NCBI GenBank assembly: GCA_016744695.1
Contig: JADGDV010000022.1
Location: 1 to 64,000, forward strand
From: Hahellaceae bacterium
GTDB lineage: Bacteria; Pseudomonadota; Gammaproteobacteria; Pseudomonadales; Oleiphilaceae
DNA length: 64,000 nucleotides
Reading direction: 5' to 3'
Shown here: one piece after another, positions 1 through 8,682 of the stretch
Layout: each line of letters opens with the position of its first letter
Numbering within the stretch: the first letter of the stretch is position 1
Position numbers and translations under genes: made by a program
Notes under the pieces: generated by a model
Databases searched by the model: none
Seen by the model: only the letters and a program-made list of their open reading frames with translations
Told to the model about the DNA's origin: nothing

Positions 1-47
1 TGAATGCCTTTTTAGAAAAGCGTAAACCGCTTTGGAAGAACAAATGA
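1..47 (+). CDS. Enoyl-CoA hydratase family protein, 3' end only
   Basis: Only the last 14 codons lie in the window, entering from the left edge and ending at TGA 45-47. The visible tail reads AFLEKRKPLWKNK. A tail of the form FxEKRKPxW is typical of crotonase-fold enoyl-CoA hydratases. The stop overlaps the next start as ATGA (44-47), which implies translational coupling with the 3-hydroxyisobutyryl-CoA hydrolase gene. In valine breakdown the hydratase makes exactly the substrate of that hydrolase, so the context supports the call. The fragment is short, so the family assignment rests on the tail and the neighbours. Confidence 0.6.
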   Translation, partial: NAFLEKRKPLWKNK

Positions 48-1168
48 CCCTGTTATCCCCCGTTATTTTTGAAGAGCAAGAGGCACTTGATGGTTATGCC
101 ATCGGTGTTGCTACGCTTAATGCCGAAAAATCGCTTAATGCCTTATCACTCGAAATGATAGACCTGCTCACAGCGCAATTAATTGAGTGGTCAAACGATA
201 CGCACATTGCCAGTGTAGTATTACGAGGCTCTGGAGATAAAGCGTTTTGTGCCGGCGGAGATATCGTCAAACTTTATGAGTCGATGATACAAAACCCTAA
301 GGGCCCAAACCCCTACGCAGAAAACTTCTTTACCAAAGAATATCGTCTGGACTATTTAATCCATACCTACCCCAAGCCCTTTATTTGTATCGGTCATGGC
401 ATCGTGATGGGAGGCGGTTTAGGTTTGTTTGCAGGCGCTAGCCATCGAGTGGTCACGGAAAGTTCACGCATTGCCATGCCCGAAATATCCATAGGTCTTT
501 TTCCAGACGTGGGCGGCACATGGTTCCTCAATAAAATGCCTGATAACTGTGGGCTTTACCTTGGCTTAACCGGCGCGTCGGTCAACGCTACCGATGCACT
601 CTATCTTAATTTAGCCACACACTTTATGGCTGCAGATAATAGAACCTCCTTATTGCGCCAATTAAGGAGTGTGAACTGGGTTGAGCTCTCAGATGAAAAT
701 CATCATTTAGTCGATCAAACGATTAATAAGCTGTCTGAAAACACCGAATCACTGCGACCTCCAGCACAAGTACACCCTCATCAATCCATTATTCAAGACG
801 TCACATCTCATGGTTCGTTATCAGAGATAGTAACAGCGATCACCTCAACAAAGTCTGATGACAAATGGATTAAGCGAGGAGCAAAAACATTAAAGGCAGG
901 CAACCCAACAACCGCTAAGATCATTCATCATCAGATAACACACGGAAAACATCTCTCATTAAAAGAGGTTTTTCAACAGGAACTATCAATAGCCATACAA
1001 TGCACTCGACATAACGATTTTACTGAAGGCGTAAGAGCACTGTTGATTGATAAAGACAATACGCCTAACTGGCAATTTAACAGTGTTGATGATGTTCCAG
1101 GCGCATGGTTGAACGAGCATATAACTTCAGCATGGCCCGAAGATCAACATCCGTTAAAGAATTTATAA
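44..1168 (+). CDS. 3-hydroxyisobutyryl-CoA hydrolase (crotonase superfamily)
   Basis: This enzyme hydrolyses 3-hydroxyisobutyryl-CoA to free 3-hydroxyisobutyrate in cytosolic valine catabolism. The 374-residue length fits the family, which is longer than ordinary enoyl-CoA hydratases. The first oxyanion-hole segment AFCAGGD is near residues 67-73 and the second, GIVMGGGLGL, near 119-128. The block PEISIGLFPDVGG (about 146-158) carries the Glu and Asp expected at the active site. I chose ATG 44 because it overlaps the upstream stop (ATGA); a TTG at 32 would extend the protein by four residues. The next gene, mmsB, takes the product, so the operon makes metabolic sense. Confidence 0.92.
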   Translation: MTLLSPVIFEEQEALDGYAIGVATLNAEKSLNALSLEMIDLLTAQLIEWSNDTHIASVVLRGSGDKAFCAGGDIVKLYESMIQNPKGPNPYAENFFTKEYRLDYLIHTYPKPFICIGHGIVMGGGLGLFAGASHRVVTESSRIAMPEISIGLFPDVGGTWFLNKMPDNCGLYLGLTGASVNATDALYLNLATHFMAADNRTSLLRQLRSVNWVELSDENHHLVDQTINKLSENTESLRPPAQVHPHQSIIQDVTSHGSLSEIVTAITSTKSDDKWIKRGAKTLKAGNPTTAKIIHHQITHGKHLSLKEVFQQELSIAIQCTRHNDFTEGVRALLIDKDNTPNWQFNSVDDVPGAWLNEHITSAWPEDQHPLKNL

Positions 1169-1219
1169 TTAAATAAGAGCGGTGCTTATCCGCAATCAAT
1201 TTTAACAAGGATAATAATA

Positions 1220-2119
1220 ATGAAAAAAATTGGTTTTATTGGCTTAGGTCATATGGGCGGGCCGATGGCTCTTAATTTAGTTAAGGCAGGCTACGCACTT
1301 AAGGTCTTCGACCTGACACCCTCTGCACTCAAAAAACTATCAGCAGCAGGTGCATCAACAACGGCCTCTGCAATAGATGCAGCAAATGATGTTGACGTAT
1401 TAATAACCATGCTACCTTCCAGCCCTCATGTTAATCAGCTATATCTAGGTGAGTGCGGCTTGCTTAAGACAATATCTGGACAACCCTTAATTATTGATTG
1501 CAGTACTATAGCACCCGATACCGCCAGAGACGTTTCAACTGCAGCTTCTAAACGAGGCCTTGAGATGCTTGATGCGCCTGTATCAGGAGGTGTAGCGGGA
1601 GCAGAAGCTGGCACACTCACATTCATTGTAGGCGGAGAGGCCAAAGCGCTTGATCGAGGTCGGGCTATTCTCGAGTGCATGGGGAAAAACATCTTCCATG
1701 CAGGTGATCATGGCGCAGGCCAAGTCGCAAAAATATGCAATAACATGTTGCTGGCTATTCAAATGATAGGTACCGCAGAAGCGCTTCAGCTAGGCGTCAA
1801 CAACGGATTAGACCCCAGTGTTTTATCTAATATCATGAACAAAAGCTCTGGTAACAACTGGCCACTTGAGCTTTACAACCCCTACCCAGGAGTAATGGAT
1901 AATGTACCCGCTTCGCGAGACTACGAAGGCGGCTTTTTGGTAGATTTGATGAGCAAGGATTTAGGTTTAGCCATGGAGGCCACTCTGTCTTCAAAGTCCA
2001 CAACCCCGATGGGGGCCCTTGCAAAGAGTCTTTATACCCTTCATTCATCTCAAGGGCATGGAGATCTAGACTTTTCAAGCATTCAAAAGCTATTTAGTAA
2101 AAAAGGTAGCAAGCCATAA
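1220..2119 (+). CDS. mmsB: 3-hydroxyisobutyrate dehydrogenase
   Basis: NAD-dependent oxidation of 3-hydroxyisobutyrate to methylmalonate semialdehyde, the step after the preceding hydrolase in valine degradation. The N-terminal Rossmann motif is GFIGLGHMGGPMA (residues 5-17). The substrate loop DAPVSGGVAGAEAGTL lies near 118-133. The catalytic lysine of the beta-hydroxyacid dehydrogenase family is K171 in GQVAKICNN. At 299 residues the protein is full length. An AAGG sequence at 1207-1210 precedes ATG 1220 at a workable distance. The 51-base gap from the hydrolase fits a single operon. Related 6-phosphogluconate-like dehydrogenases share the fold, but the neighbours favour mmsB. Confidence 0.92.
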   Translation: MKKIGFIGLGHMGGPMALNLVKAGYALKVFDLTPSALKKLSAAGASTTASAIDAANDVDVLITMLPSSPHVNQLYLGECGLLKTISGQPLIIDCSTIAPDTARDVSTAASKRGLEMLDAPVSGGVAGAEAGTLTFIVGGEAKALDRGRAILECMGKNIFHAGDHGAGQVAKICNNMLLAIQMIGTAEALQLGVNNGLDPSVLSNIMNKSSGNNWPLELYNPYPGVMDNVPASRDYEGGFLVDLMSKDLGLAMEATLSSKSTTPMGALAKSLYTLHSSQGHGDLDFSSIQKLFSKKGSKP

Positions 2120-2145
2120 TTTATAATTAACAGCATGCAGGAAGG

Positions 2146-3045
2146 TTAGGGAGCAACTACAAATTGCGCAGATACTAACGCGTCACCACTATGGTTAACT
2201 ACATTAACCTTCCAGTCGCCCATCATATACTTATCAATAAACTTACTGGATGAAGCTGAAACATTATTGTTTCGTACGTTAATTTTTACCCTGGCCATGC
2301 GCTTACCGGCTAAATACCACTCGTGATAGAGTGTTTCACCTTTAAGCCCCTGCATATCTGTAAACAAAAAAACCTTAATGAGCCCCTGATCATTCATCGG
2401 TATTGTGCTACCCAATTTATCAACAGGCTCTTTTTTACTTACTGCGTTAGTTAACTGGGCTCTAACTATTTTTTCTGACTGGATATTAATGGGGTCACTA
2501 GATACTGACTGAGGGTCTGCTTTATTAGCAGAGGTAGAAACTACAAGCTTAGGTTCAACGGGCTCACTGATTTCAGTAATGTCTTTTTCAACAATGCCTT
2601 TTTCAACGATAACTTTCTCAACTGCAACGTCATCAACCACCACAGAATCAACAACGACCTCATCAACAAGAGGTGAATTTTCGTATTCTTCACTATTAAC
2701 TATATTCTGACCGTCTTGAGTCGGGAGAGGTTGAACGACTACCTCTTGTTCAGGCATGACTTGTTTTTCAGGAGTAATAATTTCGATGTCAGAAGCGATG
2801 TTTTCAGGCTTAGGATTAGAGAGTTCTACAGAGACCGCTTCAATACTCGACTCAAAACTGTGGGTAGTATCACTATTGAACACAGTGACTAAACCAACAA
2901 TGGCGGCTATCAATAACAATAAAGCAAAAACAACAACGCCAATGACTCTATCCCAACGAATGGCGGTCTCTTCAATGACCTCGTAAGCATCATTTTCTTC
3001 AAGATCTTGGAGGTTATTAATTCGAATGACCAATTTTTTAGACAT
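2146..3045 (-). CDS. DUF2914 domain membrane protein with a pentapeptide-repeat linker
   Basis: This is a single-pass inner-membrane protein of unknown function. Residues 1-32 are cytoplasmic and acidic, a transmembrane helix spans about 34-56, and the rest is predicted periplasmic. The C-terminal ~100 residues look like a DUF2914 domain, with HEWYLAGKRMARV and the closing GDWKVNVV. Between them is a Val/Glu-rich low-complexity linker with six tandem pentapeptides (residues 127-156) of the form V-[D/E]-x-x-x. Proteins of this type are thought to act in the envelope, but I know of no proven role. It faces mmsB tail to tail. A palindromic repeat separates it from the ankyrin lipoprotein gene upstream. 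Confidence 0.8.
   Translation of the reverse strand: MSKKLVIRINNLQDLEENDAYEVIEETAIRWDRVIGVVVFALLLLIAAIVGLVTVFNSDTTHSFESSIEAVSVELSNPKPENIASDIEIITPEKQVMPEQEVVVQPLPTQDGQNIVNSEEYENSPLVDEVVVDSVVVDDVAVEKVIVEKGIVEKDITEISEPVEPKLVVSTSANKADPQSVSSDPINIQSEKIVRAQLTNAVSKKEPVDKLGSTIPMNDQGLIKVFLFTDMQGLKGETLYHEWYLAGKRMARVKINVRNNNVSASSSKFIDKYMMGDWKVNVVNHSGDALVSAQFVVAP
2578..2667 (-). repeat. 15-bp coding minisatellite, six units
   Basis: On the + strand the pentamer TCAAC starts at 2588, 2603, 2618, 2633, 2648 and 2663, exactly 15 bases apart. The units encode VDEVV, VDSVV, VDDVA, VEKVI, VEKGI and VEKDI in the DUF2914 protein. The units have diverged at other positions. Fifteen-base units keep the frame, so gain or loss of a unit would change linker length without breaking the gene. 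Confidence 0.85.
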
Positions 3046-3071
3046 AATATTTCGTTCAGATGAGTAGTTGA

Positions 3072-3150
3072 GTGTGCCGTGCGCACGGGAATATACTTGA
3101 AAAGTTCAAAAACTAAAAGCGACAAAATCGGTGCGCACGGCACACCCTAC
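3072..3150. repeat. Palindromic intergenic element, copy 1 (GTAGGGTGTGC type)
   Basis: Two perfect 15-base inverted arms lie at 3072-3086 and 3131-3145, separated by an AT-rich 44-base centre. The right arm continues into CCCTAC, matching the other copies in the window; the outer left edge is degenerate. It lies between two genes on the minus strand. It may work as an RNA hairpin or be a REP/MITE-like mobile remnant; the sequence alone does not decide. Confidence 0.8.
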
Positions 3151-3164
3151 GCTGAGTTTAATAA

Positions 3165-3881
3165 TTATGACGTAGCGCCAGCCTGCACTAATAACATCTC
3201 TAGGTCACTTAAGCCCTTTTCCTGCGCAACTTTTAATGCAGTGTTACCTTGATCATCAGTAAAATTAACATCGGCACCCGCCGCAATAACCACTTGAGCC
3301 AATAACAGGTCATTATTACTTACGATATGCATTAAAAGAGACTGACCTTTAGGGCTTACGTTTACGTCTGCGCCTGCCTTTAGCAAGGCTTTAACAATCG
3401 TTAGGTGTCCTTTATAACTAGCATAAGCAATCGCAGATTCACCATTGGCATCGGAATAATTTACATCGGCGCCTGCTGCTAACAAGGCTTTCACTAATCG
3501 TTTGTCACCCTGATCTGACACTTTCATTAACAAAGAGCTTGCACCCGCTTCAACACCTTTATCAGGTGCTGCACCGACACTCATCAAGTAAAGTGCAGGG
3601 ACTTGTTGTTTTTTGTCGATAGCCCAGCTTAATGCAGTGCCTTCAGGTGTAACGGTATTAACATTAGCACCGTCATCCACTAAATCTCTTAGCTCTGACA
3701 AATCACCTGCAGCAGCGGCATTCATTAAAGGGGTTGGCTCATTAGCCGTTAGATTCTGAGCAGAAGATAAGGCAGGCTCATCCGGGTTCGGTGCATCAGA
3801 AGAAGCGAACATTCCACAGCCAGACAAGGCTACAGAAAAAGCAGAAGATAAAAAAATTGCTCGTGTTATTGTTTTTGTCAT
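3165..3881 (-). CDS. Ankyrin-repeat lipoprotein
   Basis: This is a predicted outer-envelope lipoprotein with a signal peptide ending in the lipobox LSGC (Cys22). About five ankyrin repeats follow (roughly residues 50-235), shown by recurrent LLxAGADVN blocks such as LLAAGADVNYSD and LLKAGADVNVSP. Ankyrin repeats bind proteins, so the likely role is as a periplasm-facing scaffold or inhibitor; no partner can be named. I chose the ATG at 3881 because it places the signal peptide at the N terminus. The longer reading to 3965 adds 28 residues with no signal character. The helicase gene is divergent. Confidence 0.85.
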   Translation of the reverse strand: MTKTITRAIFLSSAFSVALSGCGMFASSDAPNPDEPALSSAQNLTANEPTPLMNAAAAGDLSELRDLVDDGANVNTVTPEGTALSWAIDKKQQVPALYLMSVGAAPDKGVEAGASSLLMKVSDQGDKRLVKALLAAGADVNYSDANGESAIAYASYKGHLTIVKALLKAGADVNVSPKGQSLLMHIVSNNDLLLAQVVIAAGADVNFTDDQGNTALKVAQEKGLSDLEMLLVQAGATS

Positions 3882-4063
3882 TTTTAGCTCATCCGTGAAG
3901 ATTATTTTAATCTCAGAATGTGCATTCTTCCCGAATTTGTACTCGTGGTAAAGCATGGAGGTCAAAGTTCTTTAATTTATATCGCTTATTTACTTACAAC
4001 TAAGCCAATCTACCAAGATTCAAGTACAATACCGAATCGCCAAAGTAGCCATCAGAGATTCAA

Positions 4064-6340
4064 ATGCCCATGCAACTTACCGCCGAACAAGAAACCATTA
4101 TTCAAGCCGGTTTCGAACACTGTGTTATTACAGCGGTTGCAGGCAGCGGAAAAACAACGACTCTTGCCTACCGAATTAAACACTTATTAAACGAAGGTCA
4201 TGATCCTCAACGCCTTTTGATTTTGATGTTTAATCGAAGCGCTCGTGAAGACTTTTCAAAAAAAATCAGCAAAGTGATGGCTGGGCAGCCAACGGCACTG
4301 CCTGAGATACGCACCTATCACTCAATGGGCTATCGACTTTATCAGCGCTTTATTAATGAGGGCTACCTTAAGCCGATCAAATCAGAAGTGCTTCAAGAAC
4401 ATGAAATTCATTATCAAGTTTGGCGTTTAATAACCCAGCTCGCCCCTGAATCACTACAAGATGAAATAAAACGAAGCAAAAAAGAGCATGTTGAAACCGC
4501 CTCAAATTATATTGATTTGGTTAAATCCACCTTATCATCACCCGAGATTGTATTTGAAGAGTTAGGTATTGCTGACAAGTACCGCTACTTAGTTGAACTC
4601 TTTGACCGTTTCGAACAATGGCGAAAACAAGAGCGCAGAATATCATATTCAGACATGCTCTATGAGCCCGTGCTGGCGATTCATAATAATGAAGCCTTAC
4701 AAAAATTAGTTAGCAATAAAATGGATATTATTTTGGTAGATGAATACCAAGATACGAATGAAATCCAGCACTTGTTACTCAAGTATATTGCAGGCAGCCG
4801 AGCACGCGTTACCGTTGTTGGTGATCCAGACCAGACCATTTATGAGTTTCGAGGTGCCCGACCAGAGTTCATTCTCAACCGCTTTGCTGAAGAGTTCGAA
4901 AGCCCACAAGAACTGACACTCTCATACACCTTCCGTTATGGGCATAAGGTTGCCTTACTTGCAAACCATCTGATTAGTTTTAACAAAGGGCGCAAAGACG
5001 TTATCTGCCACTCGCACCCTTCAACACCCGCAACGAAAATAAGCCTGCACCCATCGAAAGATGACGCGGGTTTTATAGCTCAGCATGCGAAACAAATGAT
5101 GCATGATAATGCTGACCTGAGCGACCTTGCCGTTCTCTTCAGGGTTTGGAGTCAAAGCGTACCAATAGAGTTGCAGCTACTAGAGCAGAATATTCCTTAC
5201 CGAATTGACCGCTCCAGAGGCGCCCTATTTACACGCGAAATTCAATCACTCAGCACAATATTGGAACTAGCCGCCGGTCTTTTTTCCGATTTATCAGCGA
5301 CTGTCAGACAGCAGCGATTTGAACAAATACTTCGCTTTCCACATATAGGGCTCAAAGAATTTCAATTACGCCAGCTTTGCCAAACATTGGCGTCTCAAGA
5401 AACCGGGTGGGGAACCATACTCGAGCAAATTACCCTGCCCGACTTGAAAAAAATTCAAACCATTAAGCTCGACAGAACCGCCAAGTTATTTAGACGATTA
5501 GAAGGTAAGCCAGGTTCATCTGCGGATATTATTCGTTTCTATATTCAAGAGTCTGATCTGTATGAAGGTATACGTGGGCTAGCAATGACTCACGATGCAG
5601 CAGAAGAACGAATAGGCACAGTAAAAGGGTTTGGACGCTACCTGCATGCCCTTAACCTCCCTCCAAAAGAGACGCTTGAGCACCTGAGTGAACTAAAGAA
5701 GCGAGCAGGAAAACAAAATAGCCAATCAGGTTTACTGCTTTCCACTATGCACCGAACCAAAGGGCTTGAGTGGCCTATCGTCATTATTCCAGGCTTAGTG
5801 GATAAGTATCTGCCTTATACTTTGCGCCCTACCAACGACATGCAGTCATTATTAGAGAGTGAGCGACGTTTACTCTATGTAGCCATGACGCGCTCTATTC
5901 AAGAATTGCATCTTCTTTCTCCACCAACCATGGAACAAGGAGGCTCACCCACCAGCGATTTTATGCCCAGCCGCTTTGTTAAAGAGATGCGCTTTGAGCT
6001 TAGTAAGGAGTTAGGTGAAAAAATTCAGGCACTCCCTCAAGTTAACGAAACAGATGACAAAAAAGAGATCGAAATAAAACATAGCCCTACCAAAATCGCT
6101 AAACGGTATGCGGAACTTAAACAGGCAAGCCTTATACAGGCAAAAGCAAACGTTGTGGCAACAGATAATAACGAGACCGCCGCATGGCATTGCGACGCAG
6201 TACTCCACGCGATTTTTGGAGATGGCGTGGTGACGGGCGAAGATGAACGCTCATTTAAAGTAAAGTTTGAAGACGGTAAAGAAATGGACTTCAGTAAGAA
6301 AAGTGCTCATTTGTATTTTACTGAAAGAACCCTTGATTAA
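4064..6340 (+). CDS. UvrD/Rep-type ATP-dependent DNA helicase
   Basis: This is a superfamily 1A 3'-5' DNA helicase or translocase of the UvrD/PcrA/Rep group, probably acting in DNA repair or replication restart. Motif I is AVAGSGKTT (residues 24-32). Motif II is VDEYQDT (about 225-231) and motif III is GDPDQTIYEFRGARP (about 252-266). Motif IV/TFR is near 285, motif V STMHRTKGLEWP near 559, and motif VI YVAMTRS near 604. The C-terminal 50 residues, with FGDGVVTGEDE and FKVKFEDG, resemble the small tudor-like tail of PcrA/UvrD. At 758 residues it is full length. It is distinct from canonical uvrD, rep and recB, so I give no symbol. ATG 4070 is an alternative start. Confidence 0.9.
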   Translation: MPMQLTAEQETIIQAGFEHCVITAVAGSGKTTTLAYRIKHLLNEGHDPQRLLILMFNRSAREDFSKKISKVMAGQPTALPEIRTYHSMGYRLYQRFINEGYLKPIKSEVLQEHEIHYQVWRLITQLAPESLQDEIKRSKKEHVETASNYIDLVKSTLSSPEIVFEELGIADKYRYLVELFDRFEQWRKQERRISYSDMLYEPVLAIHNNEALQKLVSNKMDIILVDEYQDTNEIQHLLLKYIAGSRARVTVVGDPDQTIYEFRGARPEFILNRFAEEFESPQELTLSYTFRYGHKVALLANHLISFNKGRKDVICHSHPSTPATKISLHPSKDDAGFIAQHAKQMMHDNADLSDLAVLFRVWSQSVPIELQLLEQNIPYRIDRSRGALFTREIQSLSTILELAAGLFSDLSATVRQQRFEQILRFPHIGLKEFQLRQLCQTLASQETGWGTILEQITLPDLKKIQTIKLDRTAKLFRRLEGKPGSSADIIRFYIQESDLYEGIRGLAMTHDAAEERIGTVKGFGRYLHALNLPPKETLEHLSELKKRAGKQNSQSGLLLSTMHRTKGLEWPIVIIPGLVDKYLPYTLRPTNDMQSLLESERRLLYVAMTRSIQELHLLSPPTMEQGGSPTSDFMPSRFVKEMRFELSKELGEKIQALPQVNETDDKKEIEIKHSPTKIAKRYAELKQASLIQAKANVVATDNNETAAWHCDAVLHAIFGDGVVTGEDERSFKVKFEDGKEMDFSKKSAHLYFTERTLD

Positions 6341-6354
6341 AATTTATTGCGAAG

Positions 6355-7875
6355 TTGAACAAGCTTAACGAAGCTAAGTTCGATATTATTAACCCTCACC
6401 CTCTACCCTCAGAACATAAAACATCTAACGAGTTACGGAATAACGTGAGTAAGCACTGCCACTATCACCCTACATCTCCCGCTAAATGGCACTGTCAGGC
6501 CTGCACAAGCTATTACTGCAAATCATGTATGCCTGATGCAAATGAAAGTAAACAGTCTGGAATTTGCCCTAAATGCAGTAAAAATCTGTATTACCAGGGG
6601 GCCGCTCACGACATAGAGCCTTTTTGGAATCGCATTGGAGCTTTTTTTGGTTACCCATTCACAATGGACCCTATGGTTCTGATTGCCGTCTGCACCTTTG
6701 TACCCATATTTTTAGGGCAAGACCTATTGGGTTTACTGGGCGCTTTCTTTCTATTCTGCATACTGACTAAATATGTTTACAGCATTGTTGAACGTACCGC
6801 TGACGGTCAAATGACACCACCCACATTTTCATCTGCTTTTGCGGGAGAAGGTTTAGGGATTATCTTTCAACAAATGGGTGTCTTTTTCTTAATGGGGTTG
6901 ATGATTGTCGGCGCAGGAAAAGCAGGAGGTCAGGTACTCGCCTTTATTACTGCCGCTTTTTTACTACTTAGTTTTCCTGCCAGCGTAATTACACTGGCCC
7001 TAGAAAAGAATATCATTACAGCCATAAACCCAATACGCTTACTCTCATTAATGGGGGCTATTGGCTGGCCTTATATGGTTTTATACGGGCACCTTCTCTT
7101 ATTTTTCTTTGCATTAAGTGCTATCCAGGAGTTTGTTTTTCAGCACTTCCCCAATGTGATAGCGCAGCCTATTTCAGGTTTTTTATTCAGCTATTTTATG
7201 GTAATAATTTTCCATATGCTGGGTTATGTTCTGTTTCAGTACCAAGATAAATTGGGCTATGCCGCTGACTTAAATGAAGACCAAGCAGAACCCGTATCAA
7301 TGGTCCAAAACCGCAGCTTACGCATTGATGCAGATATTGATATTAATTTAAAAGAAGGTCGTTATGACACCGTCATAGGTATTCTTGAAGAAGAAGTTAA
7401 GAAAAATCCCAATCATATCTTTAGACGAGAGCAGCTTTACAAAGTACTGTGGGCTTCTCATAACATAGAGCGCCTGAGCAAGTATGCCCAGCCAATATTA
7501 CGTTTGTTTGTCAGCAACAATACTCCGGATAAATCAGCCGAGGTTCTTAAGGCTTTATTAAAGCGTAACCCGGCCTTTCAACTACAAGACCCAGAACTTA
7601 TTTTCCAGTTAACTCAGCAACTCTATCATCAAGGGGAATATCGCCTCATATTGGTTTTAGTCAAAGATATGCACCAGCGCTTTGACACATTTGAAAAGTT
7701 GCCAGATACGTATTTAGTGGTGGCCAAAACACTGGCCAATGGACTACAACAATGGGAAAAAGCAAGCAAGTATTTACTGTTCGTTAAACAAAAATTTACT
7801 GAACACCCTTCACAGCTTAAAATTCAGGGTTATATAAAAACAGTAACTGAGCATAAACGATTAGAGCTGGTCTAG
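6355..7875 (+). CDS. Zinc-finger / multi-pass membrane / TPR-like protein
   Basis: I do not recognise a named family. Three parts are visible. Residues 35-74 hold a B-box-like zinc-binding cluster with Cys35, His38, Cys47, Cys50, Cys55, Cys58, Cys71 and Cys74. Residues about 95-310 form roughly six hydrophobic helices, resembling Yip1/DUF4013-type membrane domains. Residues about 330-500 are helical and soluble, with TPR character (repeated IL..LL patterns). The reading frame opens only with TTG 6355; GTG 6445, with ACGGA upstream, would start just before the zinc finger and is a serious alternative. It follows the helicase by 14 bases and precedes the Bax-like gene, so the three may be co-transcribed. 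Confidence 0.7.
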   Translation: MNKLNEAKFDIINPHPLPSEHKTSNELRNNVSKHCHYHPTSPAKWHCQACTSYYCKSCMPDANESKQSGICPKCSKNLYYQGAAHDIEPFWNRIGAFFGYPFTMDPMVLIAVCTFVPIFLGQDLLGLLGAFFLFCILTKYVYSIVERTADGQMTPPTFSSAFAGEGLGIIFQQMGVFFLMGLMIVGAGKAGGQVLAFITAAFLLLSFPASVITLALEKNIITAINPIRLLSLMGAIGWPYMVLYGHLLLFFFALSAIQEFVFQHFPNVIAQPISGFLFSYFMVIIFHMLGYVLFQYQDKLGYAADLNEDQAEPVSMVQNRSLRIDADIDINLKEGRYDTVIGILEEEVKKNPNHIFRREQLYKVLWASHNIERLSKYAQPILRLFVSNNTPDKSAEVLKALLKRNPAFQLQDPELIFQLTQQLYHQGEYRLILVLVKDMHQRFDTFEKLPDTYLVVAKTLANGLQQWEKASKYLLFVKQKFTEHPSQLKIQGYIKTVTEHKRLELV

Positions 7876-7938
7876 ATTAATAAGAAATAGAACGTGTAAG
7901 TTAAACTACTTTCGTACGCCCTCTTTGGAGAACAAACT

Positions 7939-8622
7939 TTGAGCAAATATCTTAGCCCTAAAAATATAATACTAACCCTCATACCAATAATTATAATCGT
8001 TTCAGCTTATCTATTCTTCACAGACAAGAAAACTGAACCACTGCCAGAAATGACCGTGCAAGAAAAGAAAGCACGCTTCAAGTCAATTATTCTACCTGCA
8101 ACTCAAGAGGTCTATAGCGAACTTTTGGAAAGGTATAATGACGTTGCGAATGATATAAAAAATGGTAAGGGTGATCAGTTTTCAGCGTTAAAAGAAGAAT
8201 ATAAAGCCTCAAGTGATGAAGAGTTATTGATGGCACTCAAGCCACACCCTATTAGTATTACCTTAGCTCAAGCAGCTATGGAGAGTTCATGGGCAACCTC
8301 TCGTTTTTTCAGAGAGGCAAACAACATTTTTGGCGTGTGGTCTTTTGATGAAAACGAACCCCGTATTGCTGCAGGTGAAAAACGAGGTGACAAAACGATT
8401 TGGGTAAAGAAATATTCATCGGTTAAAGAAGCCATTAGAGATTACTATCGTACATTAGCCCGAGGCAATGCCTTTAACGAGTTCAGAGCCTTGAGAGTGA
8501 AGACTAATGATCCACATCAGCTAGTGAAAAAGCTGGATCGTTATTCAGAAAAAGGAGCAAAGTATGGAGAAGAATTAAGCGCTATCATAAACTTCAACAA
8601 GTTCCAGGAATACGACAAGTAA
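7939..8622 (+). CDS. Bax-like glucosaminidase domain protein (peptidoglycan hydrolase)
   Basis: This is a predicted inner-membrane-anchored periplasmic N-acetylglucosaminidase of the FlgJ/Bax (GH73-like) fold. An N-terminal hydrophobic helix spans about residues 8-27. The catalytic-type segment QAAMESSWATSRF contains Glu115. NNIFGVWSF and the later YSSVKEAIRDYYRTL block are typical of the family. The 227-residue length is close to Bax. The start is TTG 7939, supported by GGAG at 7927-7930 eight bases upstream. The substrate is inferred to be the murein glycan. A strong hairpin follows directly, ending the transcription unit. Confidence 0.85.
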   Translation: MSKYLSPKNIILTLIPIIIIVSAYLFFTDKKTEPLPEMTVQEKKARFKSIILPATQEVYSELLERYNDVANDIKNGKGDQFSALKEEYKASSDEELLMALKPHPISITLAQAAMESSWATSRFFREANNIFGVWSFDENEPRIAAGEKRGDKTIWVKKYSSVKEAIRDYYRTLARGNAFNEFRALRVKTNDPHQLVKKLDRYSEKGAKYGEELSAIINFNKFQEYDK

Positions 8623-8644
8623 GTTTAGACAAGCTATTTTAAAG

Positions 8645-8672
8645 CCGACCATCGAACGATGATCGGTTTTAA
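8645..8672 (+). terminator. Bidirectional hairpin terminator after the Bax-like gene
   Basis: The stem CCGACCATCG / CGATGATCGG (8645-8654 with 8657-8666) has one mismatch and a T run on the + strand (TTTTAAT). It lies between convergent genes, and A residues on its left side could also serve the minus-strand rhomboid gene. Confidence 0.75.
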
Positions 8673-8682
8673 TAAAGAAATA

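Noticed and set aside
2910-3143. Minus-strand frame across the DUF2914 start and palindromic element
   Set aside because: It runs through the inverted repeat, overlaps the N terminus of the real gene and has no recognisable product.
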